From Cordia subcordata (lineage: Eukaryota; Streptophyta; Magnoliopsida; Boraginales; Cordiaceae): a stretch of 64,000 bases of DNA. The position numbers and the translations under genes are program-made. This document shows, in pieces, positions 36,106 through 48,076 of the stretch. Each line of letters begins with the position of its first letter. The stretch's first letter is position 1. The notes beneath the pieces are model-generated. The model was not told the origin of the DNA. It did not search any database and saw nothing but the letters and a program-made list of their open reading frames with translations. Where the stretch lies: the NCBI GenBank assembly GCA_028554755.1, contig JAPTOF010000014.1:7750001-7814000 (forward strand). Reading direction: 5' to 3'.

Positions 36106-36461
36106 TCTATTAAATATATAAAGTTGAACAAGTTGAATTACATTTGTTCCCTCCAAAATTTCTGGAGCTGTCACGTGTCATTTGTACTTAAAAAGGAAAA
36201 GATTACCATGTACATTAAAAAGGAAATACTAATTTATTACATTAAAAAGATGCTCAATAAATGATAAAAAAATATATCAATCTACATGATTCTTGATTTT
36301 TCTTTTAAAAATGATTGGATTTTACAAAATTTTAAAAGTTGTAATCAACATTAAAAATTTATGCATTTGTCTCTCACATTAATTGTCAAAATTGATGATT
36401 AACAATAATAAAAGTATAAAAAGTACTTATTTCTTCCGTGTATCACACAGGTACAACACTA
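36106..36461 (+). mobile_element. Degenerate Helitron-like element
   Basis: It starts A|TCTATTAAATATATAAAG, close to the TCTATACTATTATATAAAG start at 43926. It finishes with a small hairpin (CCGTGT, ACACAGG) and then ACAACACTA, a decayed version of the CTAG end. No gene is inside. Confidence 0.4.
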
Positions 36462-37431
36462 TTTAAATTATATATTGTAAATTCAATTAACGCATTGTGT
36501 AATTATTTTTTTTATATTATTAGATATTTATATTACTTATATTATTAATCTAATGATACTTATTTTAATTATTTTATACATGACATGCACATAAAATCAT
36601 ATTTAATTTTCCAGTGCTACTAGTTTGTGTGAATTTTGAAATCTTATTTGTTCAATTTTTATTTTTATTTTCATTTTTTGGGAGAAAGGTGGGAAAGGAA
36701 AACCCAAAACACAAATAGAGGGAAAGAATAAAATTAAAGTAAAAAAAATAAGGAGCCAGCACCAGTCGGCAGGGCTAGGAACCAGTTCGAAGTTGGGGCT
36801 CAGTCGTGCGTCCAATTATTATCGATGTTGCTCATGTCTTGCAAGACATCTTTTTGGACAAATTCTTATTTGTGACATGAGGCCCTCCTCCTTCTGGCCC
36901 TATTGACAACTTGCCCTATGATTATTGGGTACAATTCACAGTATCAACTCAAAGGTTTATAAATCATGTTTCATTTTTCGGTAAATCCGATGTGGGACTG
37001 GAAATAAACCACAAATGAAACGGAACAATATAGAAACAAAGTCACAGGTGCGGCAGTATACCTAGCACACAAAAAGTGGGTTCAACTGTAACTAACAAGA
37101 TTCGGCAAACATATACGTGACAAGCCATTATATGGTTATAAACTCACCGCCTTTCTGATCTCATCATACTCAGGTTGGTATATATACAGGTGTAAATCCA
37201 AGAACTGAACCAATACAAGGAGGAATTATGAGAAGAATGCTCAGCAAGCACAAATTACCCGTGTTCGTGAAGTGAATACTACGAACCCATCACAAAACCT
37301 TCTATTCGATATTAGTCACACGGAAAACAGCTTGTGCATTTAGGGGGTGAAAGCTTTGATAGGCAGAAGTGCTCCCAACAAGTAATCTCCGCTTCCTCAA
37401 GTACTTCAGTTGTTTTCAAGAGGTGAAAATT
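36462..37431. other. Spacer downstream of the ARM/TOG gene
   Basis: No coding exon was recognised. The part nearest 37432 probably includes the 3' untranslated region of the minus-strand gene. Confidence 0.4.
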
Positions 37432-38813
37432 CTAATGTACAGTTTGCAGCTCCAACAACAGAACGCGAACAGCATTCCTAGACTCAGGAAGCTGGTCACT
37501 TAACTGGGAACCAGCAATTCGGATTAATTTGTCAACTCCACAGCTCTGATTCCACCAACTCCTTGTTACATAAGAAAAGATGAAGCATATTAGCACAGGT
37601 ATTAATGGGAGCCAAAAAAAAAATGAGAACTATTTATTGGCATTAATTGGATAACATTAAGAAACAAAGAGAAATCCATATGCATAGGTTTCTTATGAGA
37701 TACAACTGATGATAGGAGTAGTTGGCATAGAATTCTTATACCAGTCATGGTAGATTGCCGTTATAGAACATACAAGCTTTTGCACGAATCCTCGGGTTCC
37801 TGTTTTTAAGATAGGGCTGTAGCTTGGGCAATGACAAAACAGGCGAAACCCAGGTAGTCATGGCTATCAAAGCTTTCTCTGCTGCCCCACAAACAAACTG
37901 TTGATTTTGTGATGACTTGAGAAGTTTTACAAGCTGAGCAAGGACAGAAACACATTAAAGAGGCAACAGACACTTTATTCTATAGGGAATAAAAAGAGGC
38001 ACATAGAAGCAGCAGCCGAGTTTCAAAGAAGACATTTTACCAGTGGATCCATTGAATCTATAATGTAATCGCTGTAGGCTTTGAAAATGTCAGAAGATGT
38101 CATAAGTACAGTCTTACAAACATTATGTTCTTGGATTCTTGGGGGACTTCACTATTAGGGGGATCATACTTCCCCTGTCCATCGAAATCAAATGGCAAGC
38201 AAAATAACTCACATGAAAATGTAGAGACAAAATTTCACCATATGCAGTTAACCACTGGTCTCATCCAGTCATATTGTCATACAACAGTTTAGGACTTACA
38301 ACATGTCAACAGTTGCTTCATTGTGATATATAGACAAGCGGCGTATATTGTTGAGCACAGTGCACACTGAAACCCAGCCTTTTGAGTCCAGCTAATATTG
38401 TCTAGAAATCAAAGAAATTTGTGTAAATATTAAAAAAGGTCAAAGTGAAAGTGTGTATTTGGTGAGTAATGCCATCAGAGGGAGCTGAAATATTCCAAAA
38501 AACTTTGTCGAGCATAATGATAATAGGGCAAGAAAACAAATCCAAAGGGATCAGGTCCACATCTTTTACATCATTCAGATTCTCGGATTCAATGTATTCC
38601 ACTTCTGAATGTCCCACTTCTCCCCATTATTTGCTCCCCATCTCCATTTGCAGGTGATTTAACAAATGAGGCAGGTGTTTCTCTTTGCAAGTCTGCAAGA
38701 TTTTGACCTGCATGCTCAACTTGAGGCTTCACAAAGCTCCCGTTACTGGAATTTTCAGTCTTCCCCTCCAATTCTGATGGCATATTGATATCTCCAACAG
38801 CCTTCTCCAACAT
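37432..38813 (-). CDS. Armadillo/TOG-like repeat protein, five exons, one frameshift
   Basis: I assembled five minus-strand exons: 38570-38813, 38300-38391, 38041-38137, 37770-37933 and 37432-37561. After one extra base in the C-run at 38622-38625 is discounted, phases fit and give about 241 residues. Exon 1 begins MLEKAVGDINMPSELEGK and contains VEYIESENLND. Later exons read LDSKGWVSVCTVLNNIRRLS, TSSDIFKAYSDYIIDSMDPL, AAEKALIAMT and LIRIAGSQLSDQLPESRN. The paired-helix pattern, short loops and KLQPYLKNRNPRIRAKA resemble ARM/HEAT repeats of the TOG type that bind tubulin or scaffolds. The exon 4 donor is weak (GTTCTA); the better GTATGT 4 bp away would break the frame. An ortholog search is needed to settle exon 4/5 and whether the gene is live. 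Confidence 0.6.
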
Positions 38814-40700
38814 GGTATAGGGCTTGCAACACCTCTGAGAATAGCAGTAAAAGATATTTCAGTACATAAAAAATTAATATAACACAAACAGAGCCATTTC
38901 TTCAAACTGAATCACATTTTCCCCACAAGAGGTGGGGGCAAATGACATAGTTGGTAAAGATTTCATGTACTCCAATGTATATAACAATAGAATCACTAGC
39001 AAGCACTGAAAACATGGGAAAACCATGTCTTACAATCTGAAATGCATCCAAAGGCAGATTTCTGAACGGGTTGAGCTTTATAACCTACAGGAAGTTTTGA
39101 CGGATTTACAGCATAATAGTAACCCATAATCATTTACCTGAAGATCTGCTCCCACTTGAAATGACATGCAGTTTTTAACTTCTTTTTTTTTCCTACTCCT
39201 TTCTCTTTTTAAATATTTCGGATCGGTGTTGGGCAAATCTCATTTCTGAGACATCAGAAATTGATCTACGAGCTCATACAAGAGACCTACCAATTACTTT
39301 TACCTTTAACAGCATTCCGAAATGATTAACCAGTACTAATTATAAAGATAATCCCTACCTTGCCATCTTATAGTAACTTCTTATGAGCTTATTGCTCTGC
39401 ACATTGCACTCAATACACGAAACTCGAGCTTAGCAAATCAAAAAGACACTCCTTTCAAAACCCTAAGTCTAAAAATTAGCTCTTCCGCATTTCTACCACA
39501 CACAAACATCATAAATCCATTACTAAAAAATAGCAATCGTAGATAGAAAACAGTGCTATTGAATCCTCACAGCAACAACAGCAGCAATGCAAGAGGATTG
39601 CAATTGATCTCTGCCTAGAGATAATAAAAATACAAAATGAACTTATAAATTATAAGGTTAATATCATCTAATTGTTGACTGAATTAAAGAAATGCAAAAT
39701 TAAAAAAAAAAGATCTAATTGAAGTAAAATTCAAACGAGATCTCAATTTCTACTACACTAATTCAATCGCCGATCACGGTAATCTCACTAATTCATGCCG
39801 CCGATCACATGCCTTTAGATAAGCTCTCTTGTTTCTCTTTTTCGGGATACGCCAAACACAACTAAGTATCAAAAAATGGAAAAAGGATAGTACAAGAATA
39901 CCATACATTATTCAAATTATTGCGCAAATAAGCAAAAACGAAGAGGAACTAGTGAAACGGCTAATGCAGTATGTTTAATCTCTTATTTTATTTGTGGCTA
40001 GAGTATCAACCCAGAATTGAAATATTAATAATATAATTAAGCACTATACATTTCAGCAAAACAGCTAAGTACACCACCAAATTAAGAAAGATACTGGAAA
40101 AGATTACCATTCTCTAGAGTATCAACCATTTTCATCCATCTATTTGTTAGTCAAACACTGATACCTAATGGAAGTCACCATTCACATTTTTTAAAAAGAA
40201 AGCGAGAGAAATCTCGATACTTTTTGCATTTCACTCCACGGATCGGGGGGGGGGGGGCGGAAGACTACTGAAAATCATAGGGAAACCCCAAAAAACCACC
40301 GACACAGACGAATCAAATACATATAATTGCAATAATCGACAATCATGTACGTATATAGACATGTTTTTCTGCATAGATTTTTGAAGTCTAAGAGAAATTT
40401 ATAGATAAACCCTAGTGTGTAATTGAAATGATAAATTGATATAGAATAATGGAGAATTGATAATATAAAAATGAGGAAAAATGCGGAAAATGTAGCTGCG
40501 ATTTTTGTTACCTTATTTTTGTTTGGTGAGCCGAAGAAGCTTGTGGGGTCGAAAATGGATTGGGATTGGGGCCCGAGAGGGACAAGGCTTTTTGCTTCTC
40601 TCGCCGCCAGTAAAATTTTGCTCTTTGTTTTTCGTGTGTGTGTGAGACTGAGTTTTTTTTTCTTTTTCTTTTTTTTTTGGTCAAAGTGTGAAACAGAGTT
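38814..40700 (-). other. Likely 5' leader and promoter region of the ARM/TOG gene
   Basis: No further coding exon was found upstream of 38813, although AGGTGTTGC directly follows a possible splice acceptor (TTCTCAG at about 38836-38842). This suggests a non-coding first exon further upstream, perhaps near 40500-40640. A G-run with one C lies at 40246-40260. Confidence 0.35.
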
Positions 40701-40856
40701 AAAAATCAGGAGTGATACTAGGGCCCACAAGTGTTGATTTTCATCTTTGACTGTTTGGTTTTTTCACTTTTAATTAAGAAAAAACAGTTCACTGCCAAAA
40801 TAACCAAAAAAAAAAAAAAAAGGCTTCTGTAATTTTGAAAACATATAAGTGCTTAA

Positions 40857-41259
40857 GAGTCTATTTGGTCTAATTTTTGGAGACTCAAAAGTACTTTCTG
40901 TGAGTTTAAAAACTAAAATTGGCTTGTGTGGGCCATTTTTAAAAGAGCTTTTAAATAAAAGCTGAAGCTGAAAAAAGCTGAAAAATCAAAAGCTCCAAAT
41001 TGGAGTTTTTCAGAAAAAGCTTTTGAAAAGTTATTTTTATGTCATGTCAAAAATTATTTTTCTTCATTTTTTCTCAAAAATACTATTTTATATTTTTTTA
41101 AAGTCTAATATTACCTTCAAAACAACTGAAAGCTTAACTTCTAAAATACCGGGACAAACAATCAACTGCTTTTATTCAATAGCACTTCTACCCAAAGCTC
41201 TACTGCTAAAAGCTCTACAACTCAACAACTGAAATCACACAGTTAGGCCAAACAGAGCC
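40857..41259 (+). mobile_element. MITE, copy A of an inverted pair
   Basis: It begins GAGTCTATTTGG and ends CCAAACAGAGCC, and is flanked by TAA (40854-40856 and 41260-41262). The interior includes AGCTGAAGCTG and CTTTTATTCAATAGCAC. It is in opposite orientation to the copy at 41344-41730. Confidence 0.65.
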
Positions 41260-41343
41260 TAATTGGCATATTAGAAAGTGTTGGATAGAGAAATTTTGAA
41301 ATTCTTATAATAGTATACCAATTGATAAGATTGTTATTACTAA

Positions 41344-41730
41344 GGCTCTGTTTGACCTAATTGTGTGATTTCAGCTGTTGAGCTGTAGAGTTTTTAGTAG
41401 TAAAGCTTTGGGTAGAAGTGCTGTTGAATAAAAACAGTTGATTGTTTGGCCTACTATTTTAGAAATTAAGTTTTCAGTTATTTTGAGGGTAATATTAAAC
41501 TTTAAAAAATATAAAATAGTATTTTTGAGAAAAAAATGAAGATAAATAATTTTTGACATAACATAAAAACAGCTTTTTAAAAGCCTTTTTCGAAAAGTTC
41601 CAATTTGGGGCTTTTGGCTTTTCAGCTTTTAGTTAAAAACTCTTTTGAAAATGGGTCAAATAGGTCAATTTCAGCTTTTAGACTCACAGAAAGCACTTTT
41701 GAGTCTCCGAAAGTTAGGCCAAACAAACTC
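41344..41730 (-). mobile_element. MITE, copy B of an inverted pair
   Basis: It begins GGCTCTGTTTGACC and ends CCAAACAAACTC, with TAA on both sides (41341-41343 and 41731-41733). It is the reverse complement of copy A along its length with scattered changes. The two are separated by 84 bp. Confidence 0.65.
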
Positions 41731-41733
41731 TAA

Positions 41734-43150
41734 AAATGTTTTGCCTAAACCAAATGTGACTATGCCATTAAGGAGTGCTTGCAAACAAAAGAAAGTAGGT
41801 CAAAGTGACGACAAATGTGTCCACGGCCAAAAATCTTTTTATCAGGCTAAAAAGTCTTTCACAGTCAATGCTTGAGCCAAATAAATCTAAGAACACATTA
41901 TTTTAGTGTGATTATTTAGAATGAGTTCATTTGCCCATGATCCTCTAATGGTTGTGAGCTTGATAGAGATTAAGTTGGACTAGGGATCCTTCAAGTAATT
42001 CAATTAAGAACCTTTTATTATTGGCTATATACGGCTCCATTTCAAATTCCTCAATCTTGGCTGCGGCATATTTAAGTATTCTTCAAATTAGGCTTTGTCA
42101 AGTATAGGATATGCCTAAGTCGAGTTAGAGATCGCCCCTTATCACCAATTATGTGTGACGTTGGGCATAAAATCTAGGCAATCTTTTAGTATTTTAAGAA
42201 TGATTCAACAACAAAATTGATTTTTAAATTAAGTATAATACTACTAAATGATAATATTTCCCTAATTCAAATAGGCAATCTTTAGTATTTTAAGAATGAT
42301 TCAACAACAAAATTAATTTCTAAATTAAGTATAATACTACTAAATGATAATATTTCCCTTTTTCAAACATGCATTTCCTTTATGTCCCACTTTTGTCAAG
42401 CTTGAACCATACATTAAGATGCATTGCTACATAACATAATTTATATACCTAAAAAAGAAAATTATTCTAAACAAACATTCGGAGACGTAAAGATGGGAAA
42501 AAGGAAATGATAAAATTGTAAATAGAACAGCAAAAAGAGTGAAGATATTAGTGCATCCAATTTTTCAGCTTCAAGAGTTTAAAGATATTTTAGAATTTCA
42601 TGTTGAAAGAGGAAAAATGAAAAAGAAAATAGTCCTCATCCTAGTGCCTAAAGAATTTAGTTTCCTTGAATACTATGAAATTTTCCAAGGTGTCAGAGTG
42701 ACTTTAAGAAGTGTTTCAATAAGCATTTAGTAACCACTTTCTCGTACAAACAAATGTTTAAAAGGACAGAAAGTAATCAGTTGTTGTGAACTCTTTAGGA
42801 GAGTGATAGGAGAAAGAGTGATATGAGGTGAAGTGATACAAAGAGAGAAAGGATTAATGTATCTAAAGTAGAGAACTACAATAGGAAATTTAGATAGTTA
42901 AAACACGGGTTTATATAGTAAGTCTTGATAGTTGAAACACTGATTTATATTATAATAAAAAATGATGAAAACTTTTTTATTTATTTATTTTTTACTGTAT
43001 ACTTTATAAGTTGTTGATGGTCAACCTAGAGTTACTTAATTGTCCTAAAACTTCAAAGTTTGCGCCTTGTAGGGTACACCTCCCGTGGCCTTTAACGTAG
43101 GACAAAATCGAAAGAAAACAAGGGATATGATATTACACATCTATGTTAAG
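41734..43150. other. Spacer with a 97-bp tandem repeat
   Basis: Apart from the tandem repeat at 42175-42366 no gene or transposon end is recognisable. The open frame at 42539-42730 resembles no known family. Confidence 0.45.
42175..42366 (+). repeat. 97-bp tandem duplication
   Basis: TAGGCAATC at 42175 recurs at 42272 and the two units match nearly throughout (AGTATTTTAAGAATGATTC, ATAATACTACTAAATG), with a handful of differences. Confidence 0.85.
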
Positions 43151-43332
43151 AAACCATTGAGGACTAGAGATGCTTTTATAATGGCTCTTGAGACTCTCCA
43201 AACTTCATGTTGCACACGCTGCCATGTCTCTGCAATGTTATAGATCCTTGCATTTTCAACGGCATCATCTATTCTAGGGAATGACTTGGATCCATAATCA
43301 TTATGCTTAGATGGTGCATAGATCTGAGCAAG
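43142..43332 (-). pseudogene. Orphan coding exon of an unrecognised protein
   Basis: The minus strand has a clean frame of about 60 codons with normal protein composition, ending in TAG at 43142-43144. Parts read QIYAPSKHNDYGSKSFPR, DDAVENARIYNIAETWQRV and HEVWRVSRAIIKASL. A possible splice acceptor (GCTCAG) lies at its 5' side near 43324-43329. I do not recognise the family. No partner exon is visible nearby, so it is either a captured gene fragment or one exon of a decayed gene. Confidence 0.5.
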
Positions 43333-43925
43333 AAAAAGCGATGGTTAGATTCAATATATTCGAGTTAAGTTATAAATTAGTAATAGTATAAAGTTAGAAG
43401 ATGTCACATGTCATGATTTAGAGTGTTTAAATAATATCAAGTTAACAAAGTTTAATTTTTATCGGTTCCATCTTGATTAAGTATTTTATAAAATAATCAT
43501 TATTTAATACTAACAAATTAAAAAAGTTATGTCATAAGTCTCCACTCTTTTTCTTCTTTTTCACTCTTTTTTTTTCATGTTAGTCTCATAGTTTCAGAAA
43601 ATCGAAATCAATTCTTTTGTTTTTAAAAAGCCATCAATTTAATCTTCATTTTAAATATTTACTGATAACTGAATAAAAAGATGTAACTTAATTATTCTCT
43701 ATAATTTCAAATATTTATTAAATAAATATAGGAGGATTCTCAAGTTATCATGAGTGTATGGATGCAAGAATATCACATATATAGCATGCTTAGTCAAAAT
43801 AAAAAATACATAACAAATTACATTTCTAGAATTTTTTAAATAGAAAATATACAAAATCTATAAATTGATATATAATAAACTTAGTCCGTATCAAGAAATA
43901 TTTAATAAAAGAATATGCATTTATA
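43333..43925. other. AT-rich spacer with no recognised feature
   Basis: No gene or transposon end is recognisable in this stretch. Confidence 0.45.
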
Positions 43926-44841
43926 TCTATACTATTATATAAAGTTAAACTTAAGTGAGTTTAGAGTTCTCTAAATGATACATAAGCTAAGGTAAGAGAG
44001 GATAAGTCAAAATTTTACACTTTTATAAATAGTGATGTACAAAGTAATTTGAATTTTATTATTTTGACTGATTTTATTTTACAATTCTATAACATGATAT
44101 ATTTATTTTAAATTTAGATCTATATCTATATAATCTATCTATCTATTGTTAGAAAATTATAAGGTGAATAACAAATAATTTCTAGAGATCTTTTGGTTTT
44201 CCTACTAACTCATTTAATTCATAGGAGTTATAGATTCTTTGAATCATAATTTTCTACACAAATATAGCAATTTTTTAGTTTCTACACTATCTTAAAATGG
44301 ATTTAATTTAAAGGGTTTTGAGATCCCTTGAGTGTCATTCATGAAGATAGAACTGATAATTTGGTTTTTTCCTAAACCTATATATAGTGATTTTTTGAGG
44401 CATTGCATAACACAACAGAAATCACCTCTACTAACAAATGCTAGAGCATAAGTAGCGTATAGACCATAGATATTTATCATGTTCACTTCCTGTCTGCATT
44501 AGTGTTTATCTCACGTATAAGAAAGGGTTCACTGAAAAATTCGCAGATTTTTGTTCTTGGAGTACTACCATCACTAAAGGTATAAACATTGTATAATGGG
44601 AGGATTGTGTCACAAAACTATTAGTACCATAGTAGTGGTGTATAGTCCTTAACGAGATTGAGCTTACTCGAATCTCTTTTATTCGATTTTCTTTGACATA
44701 TTATTCAATTTTCTTTGGTTTATATTTTAGTTTTTTAGGTTATGTATTTTTCATGTTATTTAGTTTATTTACTTAATATCAGTTTTATATTTTTATGTTA
44801 TGTTTTTGCAATTATTGTACCAACAACTACGTTTGTATCTA

Positions 44842-44880
<39 letters not shown>

Positions 44881-45360
44881 CAAAAATCATCATCATCATC
44901 ATCATCATCATTATCATCAATGTAAAATTGTACACACCTCAGAGAAAGTTTGAAGGTTTTAAAACAATCCACATGGTATAGACTTAGGTGTGTCATTATT
45001 AATTTGCAATAAAAGAAAATGTTTAAAAGTTCAAAAGATTTGGTACCACGAGAAAAATTGGAACCAAGTATTATCATAATCTTTTAATTTGACACCGTTT
45101 GAAAACTTTTATCCCATAAAAATACAAAGAGACATATGTTATATGTAAATTTGTAGATCATTCATCTTATAAGAGTTCATGTGACCTTAGAGTGTACAAT
45201 TATTAATATAAATAAAGAAATAGATTTAGAAGTTCAAAAGTTTTGGTGCCAAAAGATACCTTAAAACTAAAGTGTTTTCATCAATTTTTTAATTTAACAC
45301 CTTCAAGGACCATTAAGGACTTTTATTATATAGACACATACAGGGAAAAATACATTATAC

Positions 45361-45427
<67 letters not shown>

Positions 45428-45800
45428 CATTATGTTTTTATCTACCTTAAGTTTTGGAGGCCTTTCAATTTACTACTATTAATGTGCAAATAAATAAATA
45501 AATTTAAAAATTCCAAAAATTTGGTGCTATAAGATAGTTTAAAATCAAAAGTTGTCATAATATATTTTTATATATTTATTTCAATAGTGACCTGAACTCA
45601 AGACTTATAAAAGAATTTTAACATTGAACTTTTTTAGTTATGTATATTAAAATATTTTAAATTTTCAATATAATATTAGAATTTAGAACTTCAAAATTAA
45701 AATGTAATTTGAATTTTAGAAAATATAATTTGAAATTTTTAGGAAAAAAAAATTGTCTAACAAAAAATTTGACTCTTGCAAAGCACGGGTTTGAAAATAA
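43926..45800 (+). mobile_element. Helitron-like element with microsatellites
   Basis: A|TCTATACTATTATATAAAG at 43926 is a typical Helitron 5' end. CTTGCAAAGCACGGGTTTGAAAA at 45776-45798 looks like a Helitron 3' hairpin region that has lost its left arm and CTAG. The interior holds no gene but carries (AAT)n at 44842-44880, (TCA)n at 44886-44912 and (CT)n(AT)n at 45364-45424. The extent is approximate. Confidence 0.4.
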
Positions 45801-45827
45801 CTTATTAATTAATATATATAGATTTAT

Positions 45828-46175
45828 ACTTAAGAGAACTTAGGAGCTCTTTGAATGCCACATAACTCCTCTTTGGATTCCACAAAGGCTTCACTTTGAA
45901 TGCCGTATAAGCTCCTTTTTAACTACCACATAAGTTTATAAAAGAGAAAGTACTCTTGCAAATACAATTGCCATTAATATTTAAATATAAAAAAGATTAT
46001 TACGTCATTTAAATTACATATTAAGATGATATAATAGTTGGTTAATGTAATTAAATGAAAAGAAAGATAAAAAGAAAAGAAATTATAACATATAGTAATT
46101 ATCAATTTATTAGTGAGTAGTGAATGAAAATTTACAAAGTTGAATACTAATAATAATAATAATAATAATAATAAC

Positions 46176-46229
<54 letters not shown>

Positions 46230-46570
46230 GTTATACTCAAGAGAACTTAAGAGCTCTTTGAATGCCACGTAAGCTTCACCTTGAATACCATATAAACTTC
46301 TCTTTAAATACTACATAAGTTTATAAAAGAGAAAGTACTCTTACAAATACAATTGCTACTAATATTTAAATATAAAAAAAGATTATTACTTCATTCAAAT
46401 TACATATTAAAGATGATATAAAAGTTGGTTAATATAATTTAATGAAAAGAAAGAAATTATAATATATAGTAATTATCAATTTATTAATGAGTAGTGAATG
46501 GAAACTTACAAAGTTGAAAGAACAGTACTAAGATAAATAATTGGTAAAGTAGGTTTAACTTATATAAAAA
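45828..46570 (+). repeat. Two direct repeats of a Helitron-type 5' end with (TAA)n
   Basis: The segment starting TTATACTTAAGAGAACTTA (about 45828) recurs from about 46230 (TTATACTCAAGAGAACTTA) and matches over about 330 bp. The shared parts include GAGCTCTTTGAATGCCAC and GAGAAAGTACTCTT. A (TAA)n run at 46148-46228 separates them. The same phrases begin the element at 43926. A poly-Leu open frame here is a microsatellite artefact. Confidence 0.65.
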
Positions 46571-46613
46571 ATAAAGCTAAATTTTTATATACATATATAT
46601 ATTTTTATCTTTA

Positions 46614-46731
46614 GAGCCTATTTGGCTCTGCTTATTTTTCAGTTTATAAGCTCCTAGAAAAAAGTACCCCTTTACATGCATTTTACTGTTTACAGCTTAT
46701 AAGCCCCAAACAAGCTTAGCCAAACAGGCTA
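46614..46731. mobile_element. Tourist-like MITE, 118 bp
   Basis: The ends GAGCCTATTTGGCT and AGCCAAACAGGCTA are inverted repeats. TTA lies on both sides (46611-46613 and 46732-46734). Confidence 0.65.
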
Positions 46732-46734
46732 TTA

Positions 46735-47802
46735 TTTTTATTGTTAGAAATTACTATATTTTAATTTTTTCATTACTCTTCTCAAGTACAAGGAATTAAA
46801 ATGCATGTCCTTTATTCTACCAAATTCAAGTATCTGTGGCATTTTGTGATTATTGCTTTTCCCGCTCATAATGAGAGCTTTAAAGGCTATTTAATTTTTC
46901 ATGGTTTAGGTTTTCATTTTTGGTCTATAAAAGGTTTGTTCTTCTAGCATTTCAAGTAAAGGAAAGAATCAAAGAACTTATAAAATTAGAGTGTTAGCCT
47001 ATATTAGTTTGTTAATTTCATAGTTTAGACATTATTACTACTATAAAAAAAAATAAGATGGTTGTAATGCGGCTTTTTATGTCTCTTATATACGTTCAAT
47101 TCCTTTATTCATATTGACAAAAAATGTCCTTTTGATCACCATTATTTTGTATTAAAGCTATGATTTTAGTTTTGTCTTTATAACCTTATTTTCACATATT
47201 TATTTATTTTTTGGATTGATATTATTAAGGTGATAGATTGCTTTTATAACAAAAACTTCTAGCTTACTTTTATTGCCAAATAATATTTATCCATTTTAGC
47301 CAATTAAAGTTCTAAGATTGGGTGTAATTATTTTTGGTCAAAAAGTGTTCCATTCTTTTTATATATGAAGTCTTAATCTACATTGTTTTATCACACAATT
47401 TAATTCTTTATGGATTAATATTTTCGTTTAACTTCAATTTATATGGAGATAATTATATTATCATTAGTTTTGAAATTTGATAGGCTACTATTGCTAGAGT
47501 GTGAATAGTTATATTTTGGGAGATTTGCGCTAAAAGACTATTAGTACTATAATAGAGTGTTGAAAGTTTTTTTAATGATTGAGTATACTGAAGCCTTGCT
47601 TTTTCTTTTTCTTTGATATTGTAATTTATATTAAAAAATTTAGTTAGGCATTTTTTTTCAATTTAGAATGGTAATTAAAAACTTGATTAAAGATTGATGA
47701 AATGACAAGTAATGTAATAATAGTGTGGGCTAGCATGAACTTTGATTAGGATTTACTAGAACATTTTATATATATAGCATTAAGACAAACAGGTGAGATT
47801 TT
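46735..47802. other. AT-rich spacer with no recognised feature
   Basis: No gene or transposon end is recognisable. Confidence 0.45.
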
Positions 47803-47946
47803 GAGGGCGTTTCGCTTTGCTTATTTAGATGCTTATAAATAACAAATAACAAAAAAGAATACGAGTGTGTGCAAAAAATACGTGAATGAAATTTTTGTAA
47901 AATGTTTATAAACACCTAAAATAAGCAGCAAAGTCAAACTTGTTCG
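47803..47946. mobile_element. Short MITE in the dioxygenase promoter
   Basis: GAGGGCGTTTCGCTTTGCTT on the left pairs with the right end (GAACAAGTTTGACTTTGCT on the opposite strand). TTATAAA-type internal arms also pair. It ends about 130 bp before the start codon. Confidence 0.5.
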
Positions 47947-48076
47947 ATGCTTATACCGGCAATCATTGTTCTCCGTCTCGAAAGTCGACAGTTTGAAAAT
48001 AGTGTCGTACACAGTGTTACCAACTGTCCACCTCCGATCATCCCAACAGCAAACAAGGTAGAGAAGGAAGGCAAGA

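Noticed and set aside
44842..44912. Trinucleotide runs considered as a CRISPR-like or satellite array
   Set aside because: They are simple (AAT)n and (TCA)n microsatellites without spacers.
45974..46240. Open frame rich in leucine
   Set aside because: It is a direct translation of the (TAA)n microsatellite.
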